64,000 nucleotides of DNA, from NCBI GenBank assembly GCA_945865935.1, contig CAMBFI010000003.1, forward strand, positions 117,754 to 181,753, read 5' to 3'. Made by a program: the position numbers and the translations under genes. The notes below the pieces were generated by a model. That model was not told where the DNA came from. It saw only the letters and a list, made by a program, of their open reading frames with translations, and searched no databases. Of the stretch, positions 50,660-58,651 are shown one piece after another (within the stretch, counting starts at the first letter, position 1; every line of letters starts with the position of its first letter). This stretch comes from Bordetella parapertussis (GTDB lineage Bacteria; Pseudomonadota; Gammaproteobacteria; Burkholderiales; Burkholderiaceae_B).

Positions 50660-51088
50660 TTACTTGACCAATAGCACCGACTGCTTAGACAAAGACATCA
50701 CGCGCTGAGCGACTGAGCCCAGCAACAAGTCTGACACGGCATTGCGCCCCTTTGAGCCCAAGACCACCAAATCGTATTTGCCTTTTTGAGCGGCTTCTAC
50801 GATTTCTGTCGCAGGCTTACCAACCAAGATCATTTGGTCATGCTTGATCCCCGCGTCGTTGAGCACTTTCATGGCTGACTTCAGATCTTTATCGCTTTGC
50901 TCGCGCAGGTAGTCGGTGATCGCGCCTTTGCCAACGAAAGACTGCGCATGGCGCAGACCCGCGTCATCGTGCACACTAATTAAGGTGATTGAATTTGTTT
51001 TATCTTTGTTATTGGCAAGCAAGGCAGCTGCCTGTTTCACCGCGCGTAGCGCGTGCTTGGAACCATCAGTGGCGGCAAGAATTTTCAT
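50660..51088 (-). CDS. Universal stress protein (UspA family)
   Basis: A 142-residue single-domain USP. The ATP-binding signature G-2x-G-9x-G(S/T) is visible as GSKGRNAVSDLLLGSVAQRV near residues 111-130. The first strand (MKILAATDGSKHALRA) has the conserved Asp. These cytoplasmic proteins help survival in starvation or oxygen limitation. A perfect FNR-type palindrome lies 92 bp upstream, so anaerobic or low-oxygen induction is likely (inference). Confidence 0.92.
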   Translation of the reverse strand: MKILAATDGSKHALRAVKQAAALLANNKDKTNSITLISVHDDAGLRHAQSFVGKGAITDYLREQSDKDLKSAMKVLNDAGIKHDQMILVGKPATEIVEAAQKGKYDLVVLGSKGRNAVSDLLLGSVAQRVMSLSKQSVLLVK

Positions 51089-51179
51089 GAGGACTCCCTT
51101 AGGTTTTTTAAAAAATCAATAAACTAAGGGCAGTGTAGGGGCGCTGTACTCACGACAGGCTGAAAGATTACAAATGGAT

Positions 51180-51193
51180 TTGATCTAGATCAA
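51180..51193 (-). promoter_or_regulatory. Perfect FNR/ANR-type box upstream of usp
   Basis: The palindrome TTGATctagATCAA matches the FNR/ANR/DNR consensus TTGAT-N4-ATCAA at all ten positions. It lies between usp and tRNA-Leu. Usp is the only gene it could serve at normal distance, since the tRNA is transcribed toward it. Confidence 0.75.
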
Positions 51194-51210
51194 GACCGAA
51201 GTCTTTTTGA

Positions 51211-51295
51211 TGGTGCCGACGGCGAGACTCGAACTCGCACAGCTTTCGCCACTACCCCCTCAAGATAGCGTGTCTACCAATTTCACCACGTCGGC
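51211..51295 (-). tRNA. tRNA-Leu (anticodon GAG)
   Basis: An 85-nt class II tRNA with encoded CCA. Acceptor arms gccgacg...cgtcggc pair perfectly. The anticodon loop is cttgagg, giving GAG (reads CUU/CUC). The TpsiC arm has gttcgagtc, and the variable arm is long, as expected for tRNA-Leu. It lies downstream of secG. Confidence 0.96.
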
Positions 51296-51362
51296 GGTGT
51301 GAGTGCGCAAACTACATTCGTGCATGCCACGTTCTTCTTGCTACGCACTCGATAATCAAGCC

Positions 51363-51376
51363 CAAGATTGTAGCAC
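51363..51376 (-). promoter_or_regulatory. Extended -10 promoter of tRNA-Leu
   Basis: Minus-strand TGCTACAAT in the 14-base block identical to that upstream of nuoA. It lies about 70 bp before the tRNA. A small hairpin (51377-51397, arms gcagagc/gctctgc) sits directly upstream and may end secG transcription. Confidence 0.5.
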
Positions 51377-51408
51377 GCAGAGCAAGTTCAGCTCTGCTGC
51401 TCGGGCCT

Positions 51409-51879
51409 TTACTTCGCTGCGGGTGCGGGCACGCCTGGCACGACTGAAGGCGCCCCTGCACCGGGTACGGCTGGAGCAGTAATCACACCAGGCACAGCAT
51501 TTGCTGGCGCTGAAGAGCTAGGCGCAGCGCCACCTGGTGGCGCAATGGGCGCCACACCAGGCACGGCCGATCCTGGAGCAGGCGCCGCAGGAGCAGTTTG
51601 AGTAAAGTTTTGCATAATGCCGGTGTCCTGGCCTTTGCTGCCACGGTTCGCAACATACGCGAGGCCAATGGTCGAAATAAAGAACACAACTGCGGCCCAT
51701 TTCGTGACGCGCGACATGAAGTTTGCTGCGCCCGTCGCGCCAAACAGACTACCTGCTGAGCCACTACCAAAGGCCGAACCCATATCGGCGCCCTTGCCTT
51801 GCTGCAACAAGACTAGCGAGATGATGGCCAACGACGACAAAATCTGCACAACCAGCAGAACTGTAAACATCCAAGACAT
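51409..51879 (-). CDS. secG: Preprotein translocase subunit SecG
   Basis: A 156-residue SecG with two transmembrane helices (residues 4-24 and about 57-77). Between them is the conserved LVLLQQGKGADMGSAFGSGSAGSLFGATGAANFMSR, read in pieces. The tail of about 70 residues is rich in Pro, Ala and Gly and is longer than in E. coli, a common feature in Burkholderiales. It aids protein export by SecYE. It follows tpiA by 51 bp, the usual order. Confidence 0.94.
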   Translation of the reverse strand: MSWMFTVLLVVQILSSLAIISLVLLQQGKGADMGSAFGSGSAGSLFGATGAANFMSRVTKWAAVVFFISTIGLAYVANRGSKGQDTGIMQNFTQTAPAAPAPGSAVPGVAPIAPPGGAAPSSSAPANAVPGVITAPAVPGAGAPSVVPGVPAPAAK

Positions 51880-51930
51880 TAAAGTGCTCCGAAAACTGAA
51901 GGGCTTACTAACAAAATACTACCGAGCGTA

Positions 51931-52671
51931 TTACGCCGCAATAGCAATAAAGTCTTCTGCCACCAAAGATGCCCCACCGACAAGTGCTCCGTCGATATCA
52001 GGCATCGCAAACAAACTCGCAGCGTTAGATGCTTTAACGCTGCCACCATACAAAATCTGAATATTGCCTGCCCCGGCTGCAACCAAAGCAGCCCGGATCG
52101 CAGCATGCACTTCCTGCGCTTGCTCGGGCGAGGCCGTCCGTCCCGTACCAATGGCCCATACAGGCTCGTAGGCAAAGACCATTTTCTTGACCGCTTCCGC
52201 GCCCAGCGCTAGAACAGGCACCAACTGACGTGTGATCACAGCGACTGCCTGACCAGCATCGCGCTCGGCTAAGGATTCTCCCACACAAACGACTGGGGCA
52301 ATTCCGCTAGCAAGCGCGGCTTTTGTCTTATCAGCGACCAGTTGGTCGGTCTCGCCATGCAGCGATCGACGCTCAGAGTGGCCCACCAGGGCCCAACGAC
52401 AGCTGAAATCCGCCAGCATCGCGCCCGACACTTCACCTGTAAAGGCACCTTGGGCTTGGGCGCTCACGTCCTGCGCGCCCCATGAAATCGCACTGCCCGT
52501 CAAGGCCTCCGCCGTTTGTCCCAAGTAAGGAAACGGCACACAGACCGCCATCAGCGTGCCGGACGCCGAACGCGGGGCGGCACGCAGGTCTGCCAGCAGC
52601 TTGGCGTTCTGGCCAAGATTGCCGTGCATTTTCCAGTTGCCCATGACTAGGCGCGTACGGGTGTTACTCAT
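51931..52671 (-). CDS. tpiA: Triosephosphate isomerase
   Basis: A 246-residue glycolytic enzyme interconverting dihydroxyacetone phosphate and glyceraldehyde 3-phosphate. The catalytic Lys is in GNWKMHGN, the His in VGHSERR, and the Glu in FAYEPVWAIGTG; the phosphate loop is YGGSVKASN. The ATG at 52671 gives the normal start (MSNTRTRLVMGNWK); a start at 52710 would add 13 unconserved residues. Divergent from tRNA-Ser. Confidence 0.96.
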   Translation of the reverse strand: MSNTRTRLVMGNWKMHGNLGQNAKLLADLRAAPRSASGTLMAVCVPFPYLGQTAEALTGSAISWGAQDVSAQAQGAFTGEVSGAMLADFSCRWALVGHSERRSLHGETDQLVADKTKAALASGIAPVVCVGESLAERDAGQAVAVITRQLVPVLALGAEAVKKMVFAYEPVWAIGTGRTASPEQAQEVHAAIRAALVAAGAGNIQILYGGSVKASNAASLFAMPDIDGALVGGASLVAEDFIAIAA

Positions 52672-52776
52672 GAGGTCGGACTCGAGTGTCGTGACTTGAT
52701 AACCCAACATTGTATCCTGTCAGGGTCTTAGGAGGAAACTCGCCGGTAAATCGTTTATGATGCACACCTTCTTGCT

Positions 52777-52866
52777 GGAAGCGTGGCCGAGCGGTTTAAG
52801 GCACCGGTCTTGAAAACCGGCGAGGGTTCACGCCCTCCGTGAGTTCGAATCTCACCGCTTCCGCCA
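52777..52866 (+). tRNA. tRNA-Ser (anticodon TGA), integration target
   Basis: A 90-nt class II tRNA with encoded CCA. Acceptor arms ggaagcg/cgcttcc pair perfectly, the anticodon loop cttgaaaa gives UGA, and the long variable arm is cgagggttcacgccctccg. A plausible -10 (tatgat, 52756-52761) lies 15 bp upstream. The last 14 bases are repeated at 63732-63745, marking it as the attachment site of the element on its right. Confidence 0.96.
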
Positions 52867-52900
52867 AAACGCCCTGTTTTGGGCTTTTTTTTCGTCTTAA
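52853..52900 (+). repeat. attL: left direct repeat of the element
   Basis: Last 14 bases of tRNA-Ser plus 34 bases after it, including a hairpin (gccc/gggc) and eight T residues that act as the tRNA terminator (52871-52892). Matches 63732-63779 at 43 of 48 positions, with no gaps. Confidence 0.88.
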
Positions 52901-53022
52901 ATTTCCTACAGACCGTTGATTTATATAGGAAAAACTCTCTCATACCCTCTGATACCCTTCTTTTACCTTGCAATATCTTATGATGGTACGTATGATGGTA
53001 AGAGATAAGATGAGAGGAAAAG

Positions 53023-54234
53023 ATGCCAAAATTAGCCAAGCCTCTGGGGGCGTTAGCTGTTAAAAACCTCAAAGGTGCAGGTCTGCACGCTGTCGGCGTG
53101 GTTGCGGGTTTATATCTATCTATTAGCCCAACAGGCACACGGTCTTGGATATTGCGCACCCAAATTGGAAGCAAACGCTCAGACATTGGATTGGGTAGCT
53201 ACCCAGCTGTCACCCTTGCATCTGCCCATGAGAAAGCTCAAGCAACTAAAGAAAGTATCAAGCTTGGGGCTAACCCGATTGCCGAACGCCGCGCCAGCCG
53301 CTCGATCATTGAGTGGACGTTTAAACGCTGCTCTGAAGAGTACATAAAGCTACACCGCAGTGGCTGGAAAAATGCCAAACACGCTCAGCAATGGGAAAAC
53401 ACCCTAGACACCTATGCCTACCCTGTCATGGGCAATAGGCACGTGCGAGACATTGGTGTGGGCGATGTTCTGGCGATAATCGAGCCGCATTGGTCAACTA
53501 AGAACGAGACGATGGTTCGCTTGCGCAACCGCATTGAGTTAGTCCTGGCATGGGCGGCTGGGCGCGAATACCGCTCTAAAGAGAATCCAGCGGCTTGGCG
53601 TGGCAATCTTGATGCCATCCTTCCTAAGCCGTCCAAGGTCAATAAGCGCACCGCACACAAAGCCCTGCCCTTTGCTCAAATGCACGATTTCATGACCTCC
53701 CTGCGATTGTCTGAGGGCATGAGTGCCAAGTGTTTGGAGTGGCTGATTCTGACCGCCACTCGCTCCAACGAAGCCAGAGGGGCGCAATGGTCTGAGATCG
53801 ACGAGAAAACTTCCTCATGGACGATCCCTGCAAGTCGAATGAAGGGCGGACGCGAGCATCGCATACCGCTATCTAATACGGCACTTGAGTTGCTGAAGAC
53901 CATTCCAAAGTTTGAAGGCAATGACAACATATTCCAAGGACGCGGGGATAAGCCATTGTCTGATATGTCTATGACCTTGCAGATGCGACGCATGAAAGTC
54001 GATGCTGTGCCTCATGGCTTTAGAAGCACATTTATCGACTGGGCGGCTGAATGTACCAACTACGCCCCCGAATTGCGGGAAATGTCTCTTGCTCACACCT
54101 TAGGGGATAAGACACAAGCAGCGTATCAGCGAGGCGATCTGTTTGAGCGTAGACGCGCCCTCATGGAGGACTGGGCAGGATTTATAGATGCCAAGCCACA
54201 GAATAATGTCATTCAAATGCGAGTGGGGGCGTAA
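53023..54234 (+). CDS. int: Tyrosine recombinase (P4-type integrase with DUF4102-like N-terminus)
   Basis: A 403-residue integrase. The N-terminal ~90 residues are the DUF4102 arm-binding domain (GLYLSISPTGTRSWILR). A core-binding helical domain follows. The catalytic residues are all present: R247, K274, H331-x-x-R334, H358 and nucleophile Y368. It inserts and, with an excisionase, removes the element at tRNA-Ser. GAGAGGA lies just upstream of the ATG at 53023. A 12-bp tandem repeat (tatgatggta-cg/ag, 52979-53002) in the leader may bind a regulator. Its stop overlaps the next gene's start by one base. Confidence 0.94.
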   Translation: MPKLAKPLGALAVKNLKGAGLHAVGVVAGLYLSISPTGTRSWILRTQIGSKRSDIGLGSYPAVTLASAHEKAQATKESIKLGANPIAERRASRSIIEWTFKRCSEEYIKLHRSGWKNAKHAQQWENTLDTYAYPVMGNRHVRDIGVGDVLAIIEPHWSTKNETMVRLRNRIELVLAWAAGREYRSKENPAAWRGNLDAILPKPSKVNKRTAHKALPFAQMHDFMTSLRLSEGMSAKCLEWLILTATRSNEARGAQWSEIDEKTSSWTIPASRMKGGREHRIPLSNTALELLKTIPKFEGNDNIFQGRGDKPLSDMSMTLQMRRMKVDAVPHGFRSTFIDWAAECTNYAPELREMSLAHTLGDKTQAAYQRGDLFERRRALMEDWAGFIDAKPQNNVIQMRVGA

Positions 54235-54641
54235 TGAGACCAATGCCTAAGGTTGTGTGGCTGGCACTAGCCAGTGAGTGTAGAGAATTCATTGAAGCAC
54301 TCAACAGCGCAGGTGTAGACGGTGGTTTGGTTGAGCAGTTTTCGCATAAGGCGATGCTATACGACCGAATCGCTGCTGACAGCATCAAAGGACGCCCTGA
54401 GAAAGAGCCGCCTCTAAACGCGCTGCTGGCACTCCGTGATCCAGATTTGGTGGTCTATAGAGATATTGAAGCGATACGGCAGAATGGGTCGGTTCTTGGG
54501 GCAATAAAAACCTATTTGCGAAACACTTGGAACAGAAAATCTGGTGTGCGGCAGCAGCTATATGTTGAACGAAATCTTGGTCAGTTGCGTAATAGATACA
54601 ACAGAGGAAAAAGCAAAATTGTTCAAAAAATCCGCATTTAA
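54234..54641 (+). CDS. Hypothetical protein of the mobile element
   Basis: A 135-residue soluble, basic protein (C-terminus RNRYNRGKSKIVQKIRI). I do not recognise the family. The ATG at 54234 shares a base with the integrase stop (TAATG), which argues for real translation. A second ATG at 54243 is possible. The basic tail suggests nucleic-acid binding. It could be an accessory to integration or excision because of its position, but there is no direct evidence. Confidence 0.6.
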   Translation: MRPMPKVVWLALASECREFIEALNSAGVDGGLVEQFSHKAMLYDRIAADSIKGRPEKEPPLNALLALRDPDLVVYRDIEAIRQNGSVLGAIKTYLRNTWNRKSGVRQQLYVERNLGQLRNRYNRGKSKIVQKIRI

Positions 54642-54723
54642 TTGAACAGCTTTAACAGGTCTCGTTGCGGTTCAATTGACTCCATAGCCTTTCAATTTGA
54701 TGGGCTTTACTGGAGATGCAAAC

Positions 54724-54909
54724 ATGAAGCAACGTGTTCAGCGAGCAGCAGCCCTTGCAAAAACTTTAGCGGTTGCCGAGTCAACTATCTGGAGATGGAC
54801 GAGCGAAGGAAAATTCCCTAAGCCAATCAAGTTAGGGGAAAAAACCACCGTCTGGGACTTGGACGAAGTCGAAGCCTTTATTGCTAAGCAACGGGCGGCA
54901 ACAGTATGA
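54724..54909 (+). CDS. AlpA-like transcriptional regulator / excisionase
   Basis: A 61-residue winged-helix protein of the AlpA/MerR-like class. The helix-turn-helix is LAKTLAVAESTIWRWTSEGKFPKPIKLG, followed by the wing TTVWDLDEVEAFI. AlpA proteins activate integrase or act as excisionases in P4-like satellites and genomic islands. The ATG at 54724 has GGAG 8 bases upstream; ATG 54700 and TTG 54697 are in frame but lack a site. It overlaps the next gene by 4 bp (ATGA). Confidence 0.85.
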   Translation: MKQRVQRAAALAKTLAVAESTIWRWTSEGKFPKPIKLGEKTTVWDLDEVEAFIAKQRAATV

Positions 54910-55733
54910 AAAACGCCCATTCCCCCAACAAGCAGAATGAGCGTCCAGACAACGCTATTTTAATAGAAACTAGAAGCGCTGCAATAGATTTTAGAGTCAA
55001 ATGCGATGCGCCTGCTTATCCCAACCGCGCTGAACGGCGAGCGATTACAAAGTCGTTCAACAAAGAATCAATCGCAGATCTTGATTTGATTCGAGAGGGC
55101 AGCTCGGAAGCAATGCGCCTGATGTCAACGCTACCAGCCTTACTCAAAGACCTCCCTTTCGATTTAGCCATCGAAGCGTGCAAATGGACGGGCAACATCC
55201 AGTTGCGTCATGGTTACGACCACGCCACAAAAAAACAGACGGCAATTCACGAGGCAGGACACATAGTTGCGGTTCAGGCTCTTGGCATTCAAGCCACAAG
55301 CAGCCGGATATGGCGAATATTTGGACGTTGGAACGGGGTCACAACATGGGACACAAATTACTCTCAGGCAACGGCTCAAGGCTTATTTCTTCGAAACGTT
55401 ACTGTGCTTGCAGGGTGGCGTGCTGAAATTTTAAGCGGTCTATCTCACCCATCATCAAGTCTCGATGAGCGATTCTGGGTAGAGAAAAACAGCAACGCCT
55501 TGGATTTTACGCATGGCATGCCTTCAGGGACAGCCATGAGAGCCACTGAGCGTTTTACCGATCGCATCTTAAAAAGGTACGAACCCACACTCAAAACGCT
55601 CGCAAGTGCACTAATTAAGAACGACAGATTGGATGCAATGGAGATTGAAGAGCTACTTGTTGATGAGCTTAACGACAAAGAGCTTCAAGAGCTGGTTCGC
55701 TCCAAATTGCTTGGAGGTGCAAACCATGCTTAA
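54906..55733 (+). CDS. Stand-alone FtsH/M41-like zinc metalloprotease domain protein
   Basis: A 275-residue protein with the zincin motif H115-E-A-G-H119 inside AIHEAGHIVAVQALGI, which matches the FtsH peptidase (M41) helix. The next M41 landmark, LGGRxAE, appears as LAGWRAE at 168-174. Further on NALDF (D200) aligns with the NDxxxAT third metal ligand of FtsH, and the C-terminus (ALIKNDRLDAMEIEELL) matches the last M41 helix. There is no AAA+ ATPase domain and no transmembrane segment; residues 1-100 are unrecognised. It may be a soluble regulatory protease, for example of a repressor. Overlaps alpA by 4 bp and the primase-helicase by 8 bp. Confidence 0.75.
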   Translation: MKNAHSPNKQNERPDNAILIETRSAAIDFRVKCDAPAYPNRAERRAITKSFNKESIADLDLIREGSSEAMRLMSTLPALLKDLPFDLAIEACKWTGNIQLRHGYDHATKKQTAIHEAGHIVAVQALGIQATSSRIWRIFGRWNGVTTWDTNYSQATAQGLFLRNVTVLAGWRAEILSGLSHPSSSLDERFWVEKNSNALDFTHGMPSGTAMRATERFTDRILKRYEPTLKTLASALIKNDRLDAMEIEELLVDELNDKELQELVRSKLLGGANHA

Positions 55734-57963
55734 CAACACTCAAGTTGGTAACGAGGTACGCCAATACCTCGTTACCGATGCCGTAGCACCAGCCGCGCAG
55801 TCCTTTGCAAACAACTCAGCCGTTGATAGTGTAGACCAAGCTCAGATGGTATCTGGGTTTGGTCATTACCACACCAACGAATACGACCCAGATAAGCCCA
55901 ACAAGAAGCTGAAGCCTTATGTGACCGTTTCATGGCCAGAGATCGTCGCAATGGCTAAGAATCCGCAGGAGGTTGCCAAGGCAAATGCGCAGTGGTTTAT
56001 ACCGTCCACGCTCGCATCTCGCACGTTTAAGGATCAAGAGGCACACGGTGAGTATTGGGTGTTGCCTTTTGATTTCGATCAAAACACTGAGCTAAACCTT
56101 GAGGGTATTGTTGAGAAGTTTGAGGATATTGTCGATCTAAGCGCTAACCTTTTGATCTACTTCAGCAGCGGCGCAACATTCGAAAAGCTTAAATGCCGAG
56201 TATTGATACCTTTAGCCATCGGGGTGTCTTATCAGGTCTATAAGGCTGTTCTAACGCTCATAAATGACAAGCTCGAAGCTCGGGGTCTGATTCCAGATCG
56301 GGCGTTAGAGCGTGCGGGTCAAGTTGTCTATCTTCCGAACAAGGGGAAGCTTTACGACTATGCAATTTACGGTGATTCATTCTTCAACCCACACACCTCG
56401 ATGGCTAAAGAGTTAGACGCTTACTTTAAAGCCGAGGCTGCAGATATTAAATTAGCACGCATTGAGCGAGAGGCAAGACAAGAGCAAGCTCGCATTAAGC
56501 GCGAATCGATTGCTTGGGATCAATACTCAAGACCCATTGATGCGTTTAAGGCGACCTATACCGTTGATGAAATGCTTCTCAAATACGGCTATGACTTTGA
56601 TGGCAAGCACAACTATCGCCACCCCAACAGCGAGTCTGGCAGCTTCTCTGCAAGCGTTAAAGACGGGCGCGTGTACAGCTTAAGCACAAACGATCCCCTA
56701 CATACAGCCGACTCCTCAAACGGTGCTCACGATGCGTTTAGTGTGTTTTGCACGCTAGGGCATGGGGGCGATCAGATGGCAGCGACTAAGGATGCTTGCG
56801 ATAACTGGTTGTTGATCAATGGTGAGCCATGGAACAAGGTTGCGCAGCACAAGTATATGGCAGAGAAAGACATCATCCCAACGGTAAACGGCGAGCCGTT
56901 CTCACTTGCCCAGTTCACTTTAAATGGCTCAAGCGAAAAAATGAGGGAAAAAATGCTGGAAGATAAATTCATTTTAGGCAGGCTTGCGATTCTTGGGCAG
57001 ATAACGCAATTCTACGCACCACCAAACGCTGGAAAGACTCTGCTAACAATCTGGTTACTGCGCCAAGCGATTGAGGCGGGAGATATCAACGCTAAGGATG
57101 TGTTTTATATCAACGCCGATGACAATTACAAGGGGCTAGTCGAAAAGATCGGTATTGCTGAGAATCTGGGTTTTCACATGCTTGCCCCAAGTCATAAAGG
57201 ATTCCAACCCGACGAGTTTTCATACTATTTAAAAAAGATGGTGGATGAAGACACCGCACGCGGAAAAGTTGCAATTCTTGATACAAGCAAAAAGTTTATT
57301 GATGTTATGAGCAAAGATAAACAGTCTGAGTTTGGAAAAAGACTTAGAGAATTCGCCTTGCATGGTGGTAGCGTGATTATGCTGGGGCACACAAACAAGC
57401 ACCGTGGGGCAGACGGCAAACTAATTCCAGGAGGTACGACCGACTTAGTGGACGATGCTGACTGTGTTTACATTCTCGACTGCAACAAAAAACCATCAAC
57501 TGGTGAAAATACTGTTGTGTTTGAAAACATCAAAAGTCGTGGCGATGTAGATCAAACAGCTTCATATATATATGAACGCGCCAATGGTAGTGGATACAGC
57601 GGATTGCTGGCTACGGTCAGACATGCAACTGAGGACGAAACAAATGACGCTCGCAGAGCCTCAGCAATAGAAACGCTTTTACAAAAAAACCAAGAATTGA
57701 TTCACGCAATTCTAGAGACAATGCAAAGCGGTATTTCTCTTAAAACAGAGGTTATTAAAGACGCTGCCGAAAGAGCAATTGCAAGTAAGACCTCTATTAA
57801 AAGGGTACTGGCTCAACATACAGGGGAAGACTATATGGCAGGGCATCGATGGAGCTTAACCATCGGGGGGAGTAATGCGCACATTTATCGCCCAGTTTCG
57901 CTGTTGCCAACTAATAAAGAAGCAATAAGAAAGCTTTACGAAGAGGTCTCAAATGGTTCTTAA
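55726..57963 (+). CDS. Replication primase-helicase (AEP-like N-terminus, RecA-like helicase)
   Basis: A 745-residue replication protein from the ATG at 55726 (GGAGG 8 bases upstream; a longer frame open from 55633 lacks support). Residues about 105-165 look like an archaeo-eukaryotic primase core, with the D116-F-D118 metal pair and a downstream SSG...RVLIPL strand. The C-terminal half is a RecA/DnaB-like ATPase: Walker A APPNAGKT (G436-K437-T438), Walker B VAILD (D519) and LGHTNKHR. It would prime and unwind the element's own replication. Such proteins are standard in P4-like satellites and PICIs. The ending (RPVSLLPTNKEAI) is unremarkable. Confidence 0.82.
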   Translation: MLNNTQVGNEVRQYLVTDAVAPAAQSFANNSAVDSVDQAQMVSGFGHYHTNEYDPDKPNKKLKPYVTVSWPEIVAMAKNPQEVAKANAQWFIPSTLASRTFKDQEAHGEYWVLPFDFDQNTELNLEGIVEKFEDIVDLSANLLIYFSSGATFEKLKCRVLIPLAIGVSYQVYKAVLTLINDKLEARGLIPDRALERAGQVVYLPNKGKLYDYAIYGDSFFNPHTSMAKELDAYFKAEAADIKLARIEREARQEQARIKRESIAWDQYSRPIDAFKATYTVDEMLLKYGYDFDGKHNYRHPNSESGSFSASVKDGRVYSLSTNDPLHTADSSNGAHDAFSVFCTLGHGGDQMAATKDACDNWLLINGEPWNKVAQHKYMAEKDIIPTVNGEPFSLAQFTLNGSSEKMREKMLEDKFILGRLAILGQITQFYAPPNAGKTLLTIWLLRQAIEAGDINAKDVFYINADDNYKGLVEKIGIAENLGFHMLAPSHKGFQPDEFSYYLKKMVDEDTARGKVAILDTSKKFIDVMSKDKQSEFGKRLREFALHGGSVIMLGHTNKHRGADGKLIPGGTTDLVDDADCVYILDCNKKPSTGENTVVFENIKSRGDVDQTASYIYERANGSGYSGLLATVRHATEDETNDARRASAIETLLQKNQELIHAILETMQSGISLKTEVIKDAAERAIASKTSIKRVLAQHTGEDYMAGHRWSLTIGGSNAHIYRPVSLLPTNKEAIRKLYEEVSNGS

Positions 57964-58192
57964 CTTGATATGTGAAAAACTGACTGTCACACAAAATATA
58001 GGAAAACAGAAGAAACTGAAAAAACCGCACAGATGTTAACTCTTAGCCATTGTTCGGGGGGGGGAGCTAAGGCTGATGGGGTTTATTCAGTTTGTTTAGA
58101 TTATTCAGTTTGTTTAGTTTATTAAGTTAGAGAGGGTGGGTCAGTTTCCCCCCCCCTAGACCACGATGGCTAAATTTATTTAGGAGCAAACA
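57964..58192 (+). other. Non-coding gap with direct repeats and G9/C9 tracts
   Basis: No convincing gene. Two copies of ttattcagtttgtttag lie 18 bp apart (58083-58099, 58101-58117) with a partial third. A run of nine G (58056-58064) and of nine C (58148-58156) flank them and could pair. Position after the replication gene suggests an origin-like or regulatory region. Confidence 0.5.
58083..58117 (+). repeat. Two 17-bp direct repeats, iteron-like
   Basis: Exact copies of ttattcagtttgtttag with an 18-bp period, directly downstream of the primase-helicase gene. Confidence 0.7.
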
Positions 58193-58642
58193 ATGTACGA
58201 TTATCAAAAAGTCTGGGAATACATCCTTGATCAAATCGCCAACGGGCGAACGCTCGTCTCAATTGTGGCTGAGCCGGATATGCCCAGCTATGCTTGGTGC
58301 ACCTTGCAGCTACGGAATGATCCACAACTCAAAGAGCGTTACACCGAAGCCGTGGATTCTCGCGTCGAGTTTATGGCGTCCGAATTTATTGATCTGGCTG
58401 ACTCCAAAATGCCAGAGGGTCTAGACGGTACGGCACAATCAGCTTGGGTTCAGCAATTGAAACTCAAACTCTGGGCTAGAACTTGGATCATGGGCAAACT
58501 CAAACCACGCAAGTATGGCGAGCGACTTGATGTGTCGGTGACTAACACCCATATATCCATCACAGAAGCCTTAAAACAGGCTGAGGCGCGTTTAATCGAT
58601 GTAGGGGTGGTGGATGTGCCCTCGCGCGCGATAGAGGGCTAG
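58193..58642 (+). CDS. Phage terminase small subunit, Sf6 gp1-like
   Basis: A 149-residue protein resembling phage Sf6 gp1. An N-terminal helix-turn-helix (ILDQIANGRTLVSIVAEPDMPSYAWC) is followed by ERYTEAVDSRVEFMASEFIDLADS. The family-diagnostic C-terminal helix comes next (LKLWARTWIMGKLKPRKYGERL, compare RxDTRKWxLxKxxPxKYGDK). Terminase small subunits recognise the packaging site and recruit the large subunit. No large subunit gene is present, so it may redirect a helper's packaging, as in SaPI-type satellites. AGGAGC lies 6 bases before the ATG. The last 11 bases of the gene begin a 20-bp repeat found again at 61651. Confidence 0.82.
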   Translation: MYDYQKVWEYILDQIANGRTLVSIVAEPDMPSYAWCTLQLRNDPQLKERYTEAVDSRVEFMASEFIDLADSKMPEGLDGTAQSAWVQQLKLKLWARTWIMGKLKPRKYGERLDVSVTNTHISITEALKQAEARLIDVGVVDVPSRAIEG

Positions 58643-58651
58643 AACTTACGC
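58632..58651 (+). repeat. 20-bp direct repeat, copy 1 (end of terminase gene)
   Basis: Sequence tagagggctagaacttacgc, covering the terminase stop codon. An identical copy lies at 61651-61670. The two flank the Ntn-hydrolase and zinc-finger genes. Confidence 0.85.

Noticed and set aside
52755..53186. Minus-strand frame across tRNA-Ser and the integrase start
   Set aside because: It covers a tRNA gene and attL, so it cannot be a conserved protein gene.
55633..55725. Longer start for the primase-helicase
   Set aside because: The extra 31 residues lie inside the protease gene in another frame and lack a ribosome site, while ATG 55726 has GGAGG.
58056..58156. CRISPR-like array from the short repeats after the primase-helicase
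   Set aside because: Only two repeat units with a 1-bp spacer; no spacers of even length and no cas genes.
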